Part shown: one piece after another, positions 34,305 to 43,992 of the stretch | How the letters are laid out: each line of letters opens with the position of its first letter | Numbering within the stretch: the first letter of the stretch is position 1 | Source of the DNA: Arthrobacter sp. NtRootA1 | Lineage (GTDB): Bacteria; Actinomycetota; Actinomycetes; Actinomycetales; Micrococcaceae | NCBI RefSeq assembly: GCF_019976975.1 | Contig: NZ_AP024630.1 | Location: 3,906,001-3,970,000, forward strand | Length of the DNA: 64,000 bases | Reading direction: 5' to 3' | Notes under the pieces: generated by a model | What the model saw: the letters and a program-made list of their open reading frames with translations, nothing else | Databases searched by the model: none | Told to the model about the DNA's origin: nothing | Position numbers and translations under genes: made by a program

Positions 34305-36617
34305 TCAGTCAGTGGGCACCAGCAAGGCCACCGGGTAATGCTCCAGCAGCGTAGCGACCGCTACTGAACCGGCGTCATACGTGGTCCCGGTCAGTTCGTC
34401 GTGGCAGTTCACCGGCAAGTCGATGGCCGTATCCCGCCAACCGCCTTCCCGCGCGAGGCGCTTGGGCAGCCGCGTGCAAACGGTAATCGCACCGGGCGCA
34501 TCCAGACCGCGGCTGAACGCAATCACGTGTTCAGCTGCCGCGCCGCTCGCATGCACGGGCTGGTAGCCGGCAAACAGTTCGGGCCGGTCCCGACGCAACC
34601 TGAGCGCCCTGGAGACCACCAGCAGTTTGGCGGTCTCCTCTGTGAACGCGGGCCGCGCACCAGTATCGAGTTCTGCGAGCGCGGCGATCCGGGCTTGAAA
34701 ATCCACTGGTCGCCGGTTGTCGGGGTCGGTCAATGAACCGTCCCGGAACTCTGTGCCCTGATAGACATCCGGGACGCCCGGCATGGTTAGTTGAATGATC
34801 TTGGCTGAGAGCGAGTTGGAGGTCCCATAAGGTTCCAGTTCCTCGACGAAATTCTCCAAGGCGGCAGCAACTTCGGGTACATCAAAAACGGCGTCGACGG
34901 CGGCAGCCAAGTGACGCTCGAAGTCCAGGTTGGGGTCGGTCCAGTTGGTCGAATTTCCCGCTTCGCGGGCGGCCTTGAGCGCATACGATTGGAGGCGCCC
35001 ACGATCGGCCGGCCAAGCGCCTGCAATTGACTGCCAAACAAGGGCTGCCAGAGGACCGTCCGGGATGGGCGCCAGCTCCTGGACAGTGCCGAGGAAGAGT
35101 TCCCATTCGGGGACAGATTCGGAAATCACCGAAATCCTGGCCCGGGCATCCTCGCTGCGCTTGGTGTCGTGGGTGCTCAGCGTGGTCATGGAGAGCGGGA
35201 CCTCTGCCTGACGACGCGTCATGCGCTCGTGGAACCCATCAGGGGAAAGCGCAAACTCAGTGGGATCAGCGCCCACTTCGGTGAGCGTCCCCAAGCGTGT
35301 GTAGCGGAAGAATGCGGTGTCCTCCACACCCTTGGCCATCACCATGCCGGAGGTCTGTTGGAAACGGCGGGCGAGTTCCCCCGTGGTATCGACCAGGAGT
35401 GGGAGCAGTCCTTCCAGCACGTTCCCGAGCTCGGGCCGGTGCTGCCCTGCGCGTTCTACGGCTGCTTCCAGAATTTCCTGACCGTGCGGAAGGTAGGTCC
35501 TGTAGACGGGGAACCAGCAAATAATCTCGGCCAGGGCGTCGGCTACCGCGGTGCGCGGCAATGCTGGTGATTCGGGAACAAGACGGGACAACCGCAGGAT
35601 CTCAGACCTCAGGATGCCGTCAGCGATGCGCCGTTTGGTCCCATGGATCATTGCCTCGTAGTCAGCTGGCTCGGGTGCATCCCGCAGCCGGGCGTCGAGG
35701 GAGTCCAGGTATTCCTCGGCTGTTGGGTCCACGAACAGACGGTCAACATCCGCCAGCGCGTCATACCCTGTGGTGCCTTCGCAATCGAAGGTTTCCGGCA
35801 GTTTCTCTCCCGGCTCCAGGATCTTCTCCACCAAGAGGTACGCCCCGCCCGTCTCCTTGCGAAGCCTTGCCAGGTATCCTGCGGGATCCGCCAGCCCATC
35901 GGGGTGATCGATCCTGAGCCCGTCCACCAGCTCTTCGCGGAACCATCGCACGATTTCCTCGTGCGCCTCATCGAAGACCCACGGAACCTCGACGCGGATG
36001 CCGGCCAGGGTATTCACAGCGAAGAAGCGGCGGTAGTTCAGTTCGGCGTCCGCGCGGCGCCAGCCCACCAGTTCATAGTGCTGCCGCGAATGAACGTCCT
36101 GCGGGCTGTCTCCATCGCTGAAGCTGCCCTCGGCCAACGGGAAACGGTGATCGTAGTAGTGCAGTTCGCCGTCCACCACAGTGAGCTGCGCAAGGTCGTC
36201 ATCGCCGCCGAGCACGGGGATGCGGATCTTTCCGCCGCCAAAGTCCCAGTCGACGTCGAACGCTTCGGCGTACTTCGACGAGCGCCCCTCCTTCAGGAGC
36301 TGCCACCACCAGGCATTCTGTCCTGGCGAGGCTACACCCATATGGTTGGGGACGATGTCCGCCAGGATGCCAAGTCCCTTCGAGCGGGCGGCTTTGGACA
36401 ACGCTGCGAGGCCCTCGGCTCCGCCCCGGGCAGGATCCACGGACGAAGGATCCGTGACGTCATAGCCGTGGTCTGAGCCTTCCTCCGCCGTGAGGATCGG
36501 CGAAACGTAGATCCAATCGACCCCAAGGTTGTGCAGGTACCCGGTGAGTTCCGCAGCGTCCTGAAGCGTAAAGCTTTGGCGGATTTGCAGCCTGTACGTT
36601 GAAACGGGGGTCCTCAC
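34305..36617 (-). CDS. treY: Malto-oligosyltrehalose synthase
   Basis: Converts the reducing end of maltodextrins into an alpha,alpha-1,1 bond by intramolecular transglucosylation. The 770-residue GH13 protein opens TPVSTYRLQI and has SPILTAEEGSDHGYDVTDP, nucleophile Asp237 in VDGLRIDHPDG, Glu264 in YLLVEKIL and STHDTKRSEDARAR. Its GTG start (36615-36617) overlaps the glgX stop as GTGA. Confidence 0.96.
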   Translation of the reverse strand: MRTPVSTYRLQIRQSFTLQDAAELTGYLHNLGVDWIYVSPILTAEEGSDHGYDVTDPSSVDPARGGAEGLAALSKAARSKGLGILADIVPNHMGVASPGQNAWWWQLLKEGRSSKYAEAFDVDWDFGGGKIRIPVLGGDDDLAQLTVVDGELHYYDHRFPLAEGSFSDGDSPQDVHSRQHYELVGWRRADAELNYRRFFAVNTLAGIRVEVPWVFDEAHEEIVRWFREELVDGLRIDHPDGLADPAGYLARLRKETGGAYLLVEKILEPGEKLPETFDCEGTTGYDALADVDRLFVDPTAEEYLDSLDARLRDAPEPADYEAMIHGTKRRIADGILRSEILRLSRLVPESPALPRTAVADALAEIICWFPVYRTYLPHGQEILEAAVERAGQHRPELGNVLEGLLPLLVDTTGELARRFQQTSGMVMAKGVEDTAFFRYTRLGTLTEVGADPTEFALSPDGFHERMTRRQAEVPLSMTTLSTHDTKRSEDARARISVISESVPEWELFLGTVQELAPIPDGPLAALVWQSIAGAWPADRGRLQSYALKAAREAGNSTNWTDPNLDFERHLAAAVDAVFDVPEVAAALENFVEELEPYGTSNSLSAKIIQLTMPGVPDVYQGTEFRDGSLTDPDNRRPVDFQARIAALAELDTGARPAFTEETAKLLVVSRALRLRRDRPELFAGYQPVHASGAAAEHVIAFSRGLDAPGAITVCTRLPKRLAREGGWRDTAIDLPVNCHDELTGTTYDAGSVAVATLLEHYPVALLVPTD

Positions 36618-38986
36618 GAGTCCGCCTTCTTCGAACTACGGCGCTTCCTTGCGGGTTTAGATTTCCCAGCGGGCGGATCTCCACCGTCGGAAGCCGCACC
36701 CTCTGCAGCTCCGTCGCCTTGCGACGCACCCGGTTCAACCTCCGGCGCTGAATCATTTGGCACGGAGTCAGCAGGCGCCGAAGTAACGGCAGGAGCCGTC
36801 AGCGAAGCCGTTTCGGGGGTGCTGGTCTGAGTGAGCGCAGCAAGGGAGGCGGCCACTGAATGGTCCGGCTCGGTCTCTGGCGCGCTGTGGGCGCGAAGCA
36901 CCACCAGCGACTTCGCGGCGATCATCAGGATCTGATCCGCCTTCACGACGTCCGAATCTGCACCTTCACCGCCGGTGTCGATCATGACGTCCCACGCAGG
37001 GGCATATTCGTCTGACGGCACGCGGAACCCAACCTCGTCCTCGTCCGCATTGAAGTACAGCAGGAAATTGACGTCTGTGATCCGGCGACCTTGGGTGTCG
37101 CGTCCGTGAATGCCGTCACCGTTCAAGAACACTCCAACAGAACGGCCCAGCGCGGTGTCCCAGTCCGACGGCGTCATGGTGCTGGCGTCGGCATCCAACC
37201 ACACGATGTCCGGAAGCCTCTCGCCCTCGCCCCGCAGCACGGGCCTGCCGTCGAAGAAGCGGCTTCGGCGCAGGCTGGGGTGCTTGGCGCGTAGGGCGCT
37301 GACGGCGGCCGTGAACTCCACCAAGGGCTGGTCCACGCTGTCCCAATTAATCCAGGTCAGCTCCGAGTCTTGGCAATACCCGTTGTTGTTGCCCTGTTGC
37401 GTCCGGCCAAGTTCGTCACCATGCAAGAGCATGGGAACACCCTGTGACAGGAAGAGCGAGGCGATGAAGTTCCGTTGCTGGCGGGCCCTAAGGCCAAGAA
37501 CCTTGGGGTCGTCGGTGGGACCTTCAACGCCACAGTTCCATGAGCGGTTGTGCGATTCGCCGTCGTTATTGCCCTCGCCGTTGGCCTCGTTGTGTTTCTC
37601 GTTGTAGGACACGAGGTCCGCCAAGGTGAAGCCGTCGTGCGCGGTGACGAAGTTAATGGAAGCCACGGGTCGGCGTCCCGAGTGTTCGTAGAGGTCGGCC
37701 GAGCCTGTCAGGCGCGATGCAAATTCACCCAGGGTGGATGGTTCGCCGCGCCAGAAGTCCCGGACAGTGTCCCGGTATTGGCCGTTCCATTCTGTCCATT
37801 GCGGTGGGAAGTTGCCCACCTGATACCCACCGGGTCCAACATCCCACGGCTCAGCGATCAGCTTCACCTGCGAGACCACAGGGTCCTGCTGAATGAGTTC
37901 GAAGAAGGTTGACAGCTTGTCCACGTCATAGAACTCACGGGCCAGCGTGGACGCGAGATCGAAACGGAAACCGTCGACGTGCATCTCCGTCACCCAGTAG
38001 CGGAGCGAATCCATGAGCAGCTGCAGCGAATGCGGACTACGGACGTTCAGCGAGTTGCCCGTGCCGGTGTAGTCCATGTAGTACTTCTGGTCATTCTCCA
38101 CCAAGCGGTAGTAGGCCGAGTTGTCGATGCCCTTGAAGGACAACGTGGGCCCCAGGTGGTTGCCCTCAGCCGTGTGGTTGTACACGACGTCCAGGATGAC
38201 CTCGATCCCGGCGTTGTGCAGGGAACGGACCATGGCTTTGAAGTCCTGGACCTGTTGGCCGGTATCGCCCTTGGAGCTGTAGCTGTTGTGCGGCGCGAAG
38301 AAGCCGATGGTGTTGTAGCCCCAGTAGTTGTTCAGCCCCTTGTCCTGGAGGATGCCGTCATTGACGAACTGGTGCACCGGCATGAGCTCGATGGCGGTGA
38401 TGCCAAGCTTCTGCAGGTGCGAGATAACTGCGGGATGGGCGACGCCGGCATAAGTGCCGCGCTGTTCCTCGGGAACCTCGGGGTGGAGTTGGGTGAGCCC
38501 TTTGACGTGGGCTTCATAGATGACCGACTTGTGATACGGAATCTTCAGTAATTTGTCGCCGTCCCAGTCGAAGAACGGGTTAATGACGACGCCGAGCATC
38601 ATGTGCGGTGCGGAGTCGGCGTCATTCCGGGAGTCCGGATCCCCCATGTTGTACGAGAACAGTGCCGGGTCCCAGTCAATCTGCCGGTGAATGGCCTTGG
38701 CATAGGGGTCCAGCAACAGCTTGTTGGGATTGAACCGTTGGCCGGCATCGGGGTTGTAAAGCCCGTGCACGCGATAGCCATACTTCTGTCCGGGTTGGAC
38801 TTGCGGCAGGTAGCAGTGCCACACATAGCCGTCCACCTCGGTGACTTCTACGCGGACTTCCTCGCCGTCGTCGTCGAAGAGGCACAGTTCCACTCCCTCG
38901 GCCTTCTCGCTGAACAGCGCGAAGTTGGTGCCGGTCCCGTCAAAGGTGGCTCCAAGCGGATAGGCCGATCCAGGCCAGACTTCCAT
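36614..38986 (-). CDS. glgX: Glycogen debranching enzyme GlgX/TreX
   Basis: Hydrolyses alpha-1,6 branches of glycogen, releasing linear maltodextrins for TreY. The 790-residue GH13 enzyme has nucleophile Asp343 in VDGFRFDLAST, Glu379 in LIAEPWDVGPGG and the third Asp in FVTAHDGFTLADLVSYN. The last ~80 residues are an unusual Ser/Thr/Pro/Ala-rich acidic linker ending in a Lys/Arg cluster (KSKPARKRRSSKKADS). The ATG at 38984-38986 has GAGGAGA upstream. First gene of the trehalose operon. Confidence 0.95.
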   Translation of the reverse strand: MEVWPGSAYPLGATFDGTGTNFALFSEKAEGVELCLFDDDGEEVRVEVTEVDGYVWHCYLPQVQPGQKYGYRVHGLYNPDAGQRFNPNKLLLDPYAKAIHRQIDWDPALFSYNMGDPDSRNDADSAPHMMLGVVINPFFDWDGDKLLKIPYHKSVIYEAHVKGLTQLHPEVPEEQRGTYAGVAHPAVISHLQKLGITAIELMPVHQFVNDGILQDKGLNNYWGYNTIGFFAPHNSYSSKGDTGQQVQDFKAMVRSLHNAGIEVILDVVYNHTAEGNHLGPTLSFKGIDNSAYYRLVENDQKYYMDYTGTGNSLNVRSPHSLQLLMDSLRYWVTEMHVDGFRFDLASTLAREFYDVDKLSTFFELIQQDPVVSQVKLIAEPWDVGPGGYQVGNFPPQWTEWNGQYRDTVRDFWRGEPSTLGEFASRLTGSADLYEHSGRRPVASINFVTAHDGFTLADLVSYNEKHNEANGEGNNDGESHNRSWNCGVEGPTDDPKVLGLRARQQRNFIASLFLSQGVPMLLHGDELGRTQQGNNNGYCQDSELTWINWDSVDQPLVEFTAAVSALRAKHPSLRRSRFFDGRPVLRGEGERLPDIVWLDADASTMTPSDWDTALGRSVGVFLNGDGIHGRDTQGRRITDVNFLLYFNADEDEVGFRVPSDEYAPAWDVMIDTGGEGADSDVVKADQILMIAAKSLVVLRAHSAPETEPDHSVAASLAALTQTSTPETASLTAPAVTSAPADSVPNDSAPEVEPGASQGDGAAEGAASDGGDPPAGKSKPARKRRSSKKADS

Positions 38987-39055
38987 GCGTTCTCCTCTGG
39001 TGATGCGGATAACTTGCTGCAAGCCTACTCATGACCCATGACACGGACAGTAACC

Positions 39056-40627
39056 TTACGGTCTTGCGGGGTCGTATTCAGCGGTCAGCGAACCTATGAC
39101 GTGCGGCACAGCTGTCATGATCGCCGAGGCTGTAAGGGGGCCACCATTAAAATCCTTCGATGCCATCGAGCCGGCGCGGCCGTGAACGCTAGCGGCAACA
39201 GCCGCCAGAGCAGCCCAGCGGTCGTCGAGTTTCAAGCCCATGGCTGCGTACGCGCCGTCGTCGTCCCTCACCGAGTCCGTAGATTGCGCCAGCAAGGCGC
39301 CCAAGATGCCACCCAGGACGTCACCGCTGCCTGCGGTCGCCATCCAGGCAGTGCCCTCGGACTGGCTGAAAACAACGCCCGACGGCGAGGCCACCAGTGT
39401 GGTGGCACCCTTCAGCAGGACTGTGGCGCCAGTTTGTTCGGCTGCTTGCCGTACGAAGTGCAGCGGCCGGGACTCGACGTCCTCGCGGGTCACGGCTACC
39501 TCGCCGGTGGATGGAAGGGCTGCCAGGAGCGTCGCCAGTTCCCCCGCGTGCGGAGTGAGGATCCAATGGGCGGGACACCGCTCTGGCAGGATACTCAAGG
39601 CTCCGGCGTCGACGACGACCGGGAGCTCAGCGGCCAGCGCTGACTGTGCGGCGTCCCCGGCACGTCCGAGCTGGTCCTCCCCGTCCACGCCAGGACCAAG
39701 CAACCACGCTTGAACGCGCCCTGGGTCATCCGTCTCCCACAGGGCCTCCGGAGTCCGGCTCAATACATGGCGTGCCGCAGATTCCGGTCCTACATAGCGG
39801 ACCATGCCCGCGCCGGCCATCGCTGCCGCATGGACGCTCAGCACGGCTGCCCCCGCAAACCGAGCCGAGCCGGCGACCACGCCCAGCACGCCACGGGAGT
39901 ATTTATGGGAGCGGCGCCCAGGCTTGGGGAGCAAGGCGTGCAGGTCCGTGGCATCAAGCCGATGCAATTCAGGGGTGTCCAGGGAGTCTTCGATTCCGAT
40001 CTGTACCAGGACCACGTGGCCGGCACAGCCCTCGCCCGGGTCTGTCATCAAACCGGCCTTGATACCACCGAAAGTCACTGTGACATCGGCTTCCAGCACC
40101 GGCCAGTGGACTTCGCCCGTGGCGGCATCCAGCCCACTGGGGAGATCGCAGGCCACCACGGAACGCGGCTTCAACTCCTGAAGGGAAGCGACCAACTCAG
40201 CAGAAGCATCACGTAATCCGCCGCGGGCGCCAGTGCCCAGGAGGGCATCGATGATGACATCGTCACCAGCGCATAGGACGGCAAGTTCCTCCGCGTTTCC
40301 GGGATCCAATCGCAGCACGCGGCCGCCTGCCGCCAGAAAAGCCCCCAAAGCCTCGGTATGGACTTCCGCTGAGGCGAGTACCGCCGTCGTGCGCATGCCC
40401 CGGCGGGCAAGGATGGAAGCCGCGAAGAGTCCGTCACCGCCGTTATTGCCTTTTCCTGCCAGGACTGTAATGCTCGCCCCACGCAGTTTGCGCTTGGCCT
40501 TGACCAAGCGAACCACTTCCTGCGCCAGGCCGTAAGCGGCCCTTTGCATGAGAACAGCGCCCTCACCGGAGTCCAGGAGCGGTTGTTCCGCATCCCTGAT
40601 CTGTTGTCCGGTGAAGGCGCTGATCAT
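39056..40627 (-). CDS. nnr: Bifunctional NAD(P)H-hydrate epimerase / ADP-dependent dehydratase
   Basis: Repairs hydrated NAD(P)H. The N-terminal YjeF_N half (1-215) has the epimerase loop AGKGNNGGDGL; the C-terminal ribokinase-like half has GSARFAGAAVLSVHAA and ATAGSGDVLGGILGALLAQ, with the catalytic Asp in GD. The 523-residue fusion is the standard bacterial form. It follows acpS by 18 nt, the common actinobacterial order. Confidence 0.93.
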   Translation of the reverse strand: MISAFTGQQIRDAEQPLLDSGEGAVLMQRAAYGLAQEVVRLVKAKRKLRGASITVLAGKGNNGGDGLFAASILARRGMRTTAVLASAEVHTEALGAFLAAGGRVLRLDPGNAEELAVLCAGDDVIIDALLGTGARGGLRDASAELVASLQELKPRSVVACDLPSGLDAATGEVHWPVLEADVTVTFGGIKAGLMTDPGEGCAGHVVLVQIGIEDSLDTPELHRLDATDLHALLPKPGRRSHKYSRGVLGVVAGSARFAGAAVLSVHAAAMAGAGMVRYVGPESAARHVLSRTPEALWETDDPGRVQAWLLGPGVDGEDQLGRAGDAAQSALAAELPVVVDAGALSILPERCPAHWILTPHAGELATLLAALPSTGEVAVTREDVESRPLHFVRQAAEQTGATVLLKGATTLVASPSGVVFSQSEGTAWMATAGSGDVLGGILGALLAQSTDSVRDDDGAYAAMGLKLDDRWAALAAVAASVHGRAGSMASKDFNGGPLTASAIMTAVPHVIGSLTAEYDPARP

Positions 40628-40645
40628 CGTTATGTAGAGGTCCGT

Positions 40646-40993
40646 TTAGCCCTCGGCGAGGACATACGCCGTAGCGATGCCGCCATCGTGGCTCATGGAC
40701 AGGTGCCAGCGTTTAACGCCCTTGGCATCGGACACGGCCAAGACCGTTCCTTTGACCTGGACGGTAGGACCATTCTGGTCAAGGCCGATCCAGCAGTCCT
40801 GCCAGTTCATGCCAGCGGGAGCACCCAGGACCTTGGCCACTGCTTCCTTGGCAGCGAAGCGCGCAGCGAGTGACCTGGTGTTGAGCTCGCGCTCCGCAGG
40901 AACGAACAGCCTGTCCCGCAGTCCGGGGGTCCGCTCCAGTTGCCGGGCGAACCGCTCGATGTCTACGACGTCTACTCCAATGCCAACAATCAT
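40646..40993 (-). CDS. acpS: Holo-acyl-carrier-protein synthase
   Basis: Transfers 4'-phosphopantetheine from CoA to the Ser of acyl carrier protein. The 115-residue product has the magnesium-binding VGIGVDVVDIERF and RFAAKEAVAKVLG motifs. It starts four bases after the glmS stop codon, so the two are co-transcribed. Confidence 0.95.
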   Translation of the reverse strand: MIVGIGVDVVDIERFARQLERTPGLRDRLFVPAERELNTRSLAARFAAKEAVAKVLGAPAGMNWQDCWIGLDQNGPTVQVKGTVLAVSDAKGVKRWHLSMSHDGGIATAYVLAEG

Positions 40994-40997
40994 GCGG

Positions 40998-42881
40998 TTA
41001 TTCTACGGTCACGCTCTTGGCGAGGTTACGCGGCTGATCGACGTCGTAACCCTTCGCCCCAGCCAATTCAGCAGCAAAGATCTGCAGTGGCACGGTGGTG
41101 AGCAGCGGCATGAGCAGCGTGGGCGTCTCCGGAACGTAGAAGACGTGCTCTGCGTAGTCCTTGACCGACTCGTCGCCTTCTTCAGCAATGACCAGCGTAC
41201 GTGCACCACGTGCGCGGACTTCCTGGATGTTGCTAACGACCTTGGAGTGCAGGGAGTCACGACCACGCGGGGACGGGACAACCACGAAAACCGGCTGGCC
41301 GTCGTCGATCAGGGCGATCGGTCCGTGCTTGAGTTCACCGGCGGCGAAGCCCTCAGCGTGGATGTAGGCAATTTCCTTGAGCTTCAAGGCACCTTCAAGG
41401 GCCACCGGGAAGCCAACGTGGCGGCCCAGGAACAAGACGGACTTTTCGTCCTTCATGCTGCGGGCGAGTTCACGCAAAGGACCTGCGTTGTCCAGGATCT
41501 TCTGAATCTTGGCCGGGATCTTGTTCAGGTCCGCGAGGACGTCCTTGATCTGGCCGGAGAAGATGTTGCCACGCAGCTGGGCCAGGTAAAGGCCCAGCAA
41601 GTAAGCGGCAGTGATCTGGGCGAGGAACGCCTTGGTGGATGCCACAGCGATTTCCGGACCAGCGTGGGTGTAGAGCACGGCGTCGGATTCACGCGGGATA
41701 GTGGAACCGTTGGTGTTGCAGATGGAGATCGTCTTGGCGCCCTGTTCGCGGGCGTAGCGGACGGCCATGAGCGTATCCATGGTCTCGCCGGACTGGCTGA
41801 TGGAAACTACCAAGGTGTTGGCGTCGACGATCGGATCGCGGTAACGGAACTCGTGTGCGAGCTCTACTTCCGTGGGAATACGGCACCAGTTTTCGATGGC
41901 GTACTTGGCAACCAGCCCAGCGTAGGCTGCGGTACCGCAAGCCAGAACGATGATCTTGTCAACCTGCTTGAGGAGCTCAGGATCGATGCGGACTTCGTCC
42001 AGCGTCAGCTTTCCGTTGAGGTCCGAGCGCCCCAGGAGAGTCTGGGCTACGGCGTCGGGCTGGTCGTTGATTTCCTTCTCCATGAAGGAGCTGAAGCCAC
42101 CCTTTTCGGCAGAAGCCGGGTCCCAGTCAACGTGGTATTCCTTGCCTTCAGCCGGAGCGCCGAAGAAGTCGGTGATCTCCACCGAGTCCGCGGTGATGGT
42201 GACGATCTGGTCCTGACCGAGTTCCACGGCGCGGCGCGTGTAGTCGATGAAGCCGGAGACGTCCGAGCCGAGGAAGTTCTCGCCCTCGCCAAGGCCAACC
42301 ACGAGCGGGGAGTTACGGCGGGCGGCCACGACGACGTCGGGCTGGTCCGCGTGGACGGCGAGGAGGGTGAACGCACCCTCCAGACGCTGGCAGGCCAGGC
42401 GCATCGCCTGGGTGAGGTCGCCGCCGTTGCCGTTGAGTTCGTTGCGGAAGATGTTGCCAACCAGGGCGGCAGCAACTTCAGTGTCCGTTTCGGATTCGAA
42501 CGTGACGCCCTTAGCTAGCAGTTCCTGCTTAAGCTCGGCGAAGTTTTCGATGATGCCGTTGTGAATCAACGCCAGGCGCCCGCCGTCGGAAAGGTGGGGG
42601 TGTGCGTTACGGTCGGTGGGTCCGCCATGCGTGGCCCAACGGGTGTGGCCAATGCCGGTCAGGGATTCAGGGACCGGGTTTGCTTCCAGTTCACTGATCA
42701 GGTTGCTCAACTTGCCGGACTTTTTACGGGACGAGATGGTCCCATCAGCCACCACTGCGACGCCAGCGGAGTCATAGCCGCGGTACTCAAGACGACGCAG
42801 CCCCTCCACGACGACGTCAAGGGCGCTGTGACCAGCTGCCTTACGAGACGAATTGCCAACATAGCCTACGATTCCACACAT
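40998..42881 (-). CDS. glmS: Glutamine-fructose-6-phosphate aminotransferase
   Basis: Makes glucosamine 6-phosphate from fructose 6-phosphate and glutamine, the first step to UDP-GlcNAc. The start is the ATG at 42879-42881, because the mature enzyme must begin at the nucleophile Cys2 (MCGIVGYVG); the longer open frame is not used. The 627-residue protein has a glutaminase half (RGYDSAG, HTRWATHGGPT) and two SIS sugar isomerase domains (SISQSGETMDT, LGRHVGFPVALEGALKLKE). It is divergent from coaA, with 144 bp between. Confidence 0.97.
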   Translation of the reverse strand: MCGIVGYVGNSSRKAAGHSALDVVVEGLRRLEYRGYDSAGVAVVADGTISSRKKSGKLSNLISELEANPVPESLTGIGHTRWATHGGPTDRNAHPHLSDGGRLALIHNGIIENFAELKQELLAKGVTFESETDTEVAAALVGNIFRNELNGNGGDLTQAMRLACQRLEGAFTLLAVHADQPDVVVAARRNSPLVVGLGEGENFLGSDVSGFIDYTRRAVELGQDQIVTITADSVEITDFFGAPAEGKEYHVDWDPASAEKGGFSSFMEKEINDQPDAVAQTLLGRSDLNGKLTLDEVRIDPELLKQVDKIIVLACGTAAYAGLVAKYAIENWCRIPTEVELAHEFRYRDPIVDANTLVVSISQSGETMDTLMAVRYAREQGAKTISICNTNGSTIPRESDAVLYTHAGPEIAVASTKAFLAQITAAYLLGLYLAQLRGNIFSGQIKDVLADLNKIPAKIQKILDNAGPLRELARSMKDEKSVLFLGRHVGFPVALEGALKLKEIAYIHAEGFAAGELKHGPIALIDDGQPVFVVVPSPRGRDSLHSKVVSNIQEVRARGARTLVIAEEGDESVKDYAEHVFYVPETPTLLMPLLTTVPLQIFAAELAGAKGYDVDQPRNLAKSVTVE

Positions 42882-43025
42882 GGGTATAAGCCTAACGGCT
42901 AGGTCAAACAACTGATGTGGGACGTCCCCCCTCCCACTCTTGTTTCTGAGGCGTTGATCACCCACAATTCACCTTCACGTCGTCCCGCATTTCCTGATCC
43001 GCCGGGCTAAGGGCAGAATCAGAAC

Positions 43026-43991
43026 GTGACTTTGCAACGCACCGAAGCAAACGGCGACGGCGCTTCCCCCTTTGTTGAGCTGGACCGCCAAACGTGGTCG
43101 CGGCTTGCAGCACAGATGGAGCAGCCCCTCAACGAAGAGGACATTTTCCGTCTGCGAGGCCTCGGCGATCCCCTGGATATGAAGGAAGTGCGGGAGGTAT
43201 ACCTCCCCCTTTCGCGGCTTCTGCACCTCTACGTCGAGGCTTCACATCAACTTCACGCGGCAACCACCACGTTCCTGGGCGAGCAAACACAACGCACCCC
43301 GTTTGTCATCGGTGTGGCCGGGTCCGTTGCCGTAGGAAAATCCACCATCGCCCGCGTTCTCCGTGAAATGCTGCGGCGCTGGCCGGGAACGCCCAACGTA
43401 GAACTCATCACCACGGACGGCTTCCTCTACCCGTTGGCGGAGCTGAAGCGCCGGCACTTGCTGGAACGCAAGGGTTTCCCCGAGTCCTACGACCGACGCG
43501 CGCTCTTGCGTTTTGTGTCGGAAATCAAAGGTGGAGCCGAGGAAGTCCGGGCACCGTGGTACTCCCACGTCACCTACGACATCGTCCCGGGCAAGGAAGT
43601 CGTAGTGCGCCGCCCCGACGTGCTGATCGTGGAAGGCCTCAACGTTCTGGCCCCCGCCAGGCCCCGCATGGATGGCAAGCAGGGCCTCGCGCTGAGCGAC
43701 TTCTTTGACTTCTCCATCTACGTTGACGCCAAGACCTCCTACATCGAGGAGTGGTACGTGGACCGGTTCCGGAAGCTCCGCACCACAGCATTCGCGCAGC
43801 CAGAGTCCTACTTCCACCGCTACGCCACGCTGTCAGACGAAGATGCCGAGTCAACAGCCCGCGGCATCTGGAAGCGCATCAACGAGCCCAACCTCGAAGA
43901 GAACGTGCTCCCCACCCGTGGCCGCGCCCAGCTGGTACTTACCAAGGATGCAGACCACTCCATCCGGCGCATGCTTTTGCGGAAGGTCTAG
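43026..43991 (+). CDS. coaA: Pantothenate kinase type I
   Basis: First and regulated step of coenzyme A synthesis. The 321-residue P-loop kinase has GVAGSVAVGKS at residues 96-106, TTDGFLYP, and the late segment DFSIYVDAKTSYIEEWY, typical of prokaryotic CoaA. It starts at GTG and is followed after one base by the lipoprotein carboxypeptidase gene. Confidence 0.96.
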   Translation: MTLQRTEANGDGASPFVELDRQTWSRLAAQMEQPLNEEDIFRLRGLGDPLDMKEVREVYLPLSRLLHLYVEASHQLHAATTTFLGEQTQRTPFVIGVAGSVAVGKSTIARVLREMLRRWPGTPNVELITTDGFLYPLAELKRRHLLERKGFPESYDRRALLRFVSEIKGGAEEVRAPWYSHVTYDIVPGKEVVVRRPDVLIVEGLNVLAPARPRMDGKQGLALSDFFDFSIYVDAKTSYIEEWYVDRFRKLRTTAFAQPESYFHRYATLSDEDAESTARGIWKRINEPNLEENVLPTRGRAQLVLTKDADHSIRRMLLRKV

Positions 43992-43992
43992 C

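Noticed and set aside
40677..42518. 613-codon plus-strand frame over acpS and glmS
   Set aside because: Antisense to two clear core genes and spans their junction; no domain seen.
42882..43025. glmS ribozyme in the glmS leader
   Set aside because: The 144-bp gap is shared with divergent coaA and has no glmS ribozyme core; the ribozyme is a Firmicutes feature.
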